Part shown: positions 6,607 to 6,674 of the stretch, one piece after another
Layout: every line of letters starts with the position of its first letter
How positions within the stretch are numbered: the stretch's first letter is position 1
Source of the DNA: JOPF133 sp052144935
GTDB taxonomy: Bacteria; Acidobacteriota; Terriglobia; Bryobacterales; Bryobacteraceae
Assembly: GCA_052144935.1 (NCBI GenBank)
Contig: JBKQPR010000126.1
Span: forward strand, 1 to 6,674
DNA: 6,674 bases
Direction of reading: 5' to 3'
Translations under genes and position numbers: made by a program
Notes under the pieces: model-generated
What the model was told of the DNA's origin: nothing
Database searches by the model: none
The model's input: the letters and a program-made list of their open reading frames with translations, nothing else

Positions 6607-6674
6607 CGGGCTTAGGAAGCGTTGCAATGTCTGTGCTCCGGATTTAAGGCCCCCATGGTTGGGCTCCGGCAGAC

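Larger units (their letters stand above)
6238..6674. other. Non-coding tail with dispersed-type repeats
   Basis: No supportable gene follows rhaM in the remaining 437 bp. Open frames on both strands (plus 6234-6548, minus 6627-5863) give Arg/Ser/Pro-rich products with no domain; the minus one contains LCVLRVSAVN, a phrase typical of translated 'GACGCGGAG' intergenic repeats. The stretch divides into a purine-rich repeat (about 6261-6395), a plain stretch, and a palindrome cluster (6524-6606). No T-tract terminator is evident directly after rhaM. Confidence 0.6.

Noticed and set aside
5863..6627. Minus-strand 254-codon frame covering rhaM and the right gap
   Set aside because: It is antisense to rhaM, and its LCVLRVSAVN phrase is the usual spurious translation of the GACGCGGAG repeat.

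Overview
This GC-rich window holds four genes that together form the front half of an L-rhamnose utilisation locus. A GH106-type alpha-L-rhamnosidase and an EamA/DMT-family transporter lie on the minus strand. A Pseudomonas stutzeri-type L-rhamnose isomerase (rhaI) and an L-rhamnose mutarotase (rhaM) lie on the plus strand. The two pairs diverge from a shared, repeat-filled region of about 650 bp. The expected flow is: the exported rhamnosidase releases L-rhamnose, a transporter (possibly the one here) brings sugar in, RhaM interconverts the anomers, and RhaI makes L-rhamnulose. No rhamnulokinase, aldolase, dehydrogenase or regulator is present, so the lower pathway must lie elsewhere.

Layout: 1-266 is non-coding with stem-loops. 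267-1304 (-) is the transporter, whose ATG directly abuts the TAA of the rhamnosidase gene. That gene covers 1305 to about 4067 (-), and its frame stays open to 4448. 4068-4721 is the divergent control region, with a 36-39 bp tandem repeat, a palindrome, a possible structured leader and one AT-rich patch. 4722-5915 (+) is rhaI, followed 4 nt later by rhaM at 5920-6237 (+). 6238-6674 is non-coding, with a purine-rich dispersed-type repeat and a cluster of GC palindromes.

The organism is probably a soil or plant-litter polysaccharide degrader. The high GC, the exported GH106 enzyme, the RhaI/RhaM pair and gaps full of small palindromic repeats resemble Acidobacteriota (Solibacter/Bryobacter-like), with Verrucomicrobiota as an alternative. 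This placement is inference only. I see no phage, CRISPR, transposase, tRNA or rRNA. I found no clearly new system. The most unusual points are the in-phase tandem repeat upstream of the rhamnosidase and the EamA transporter tied to it.
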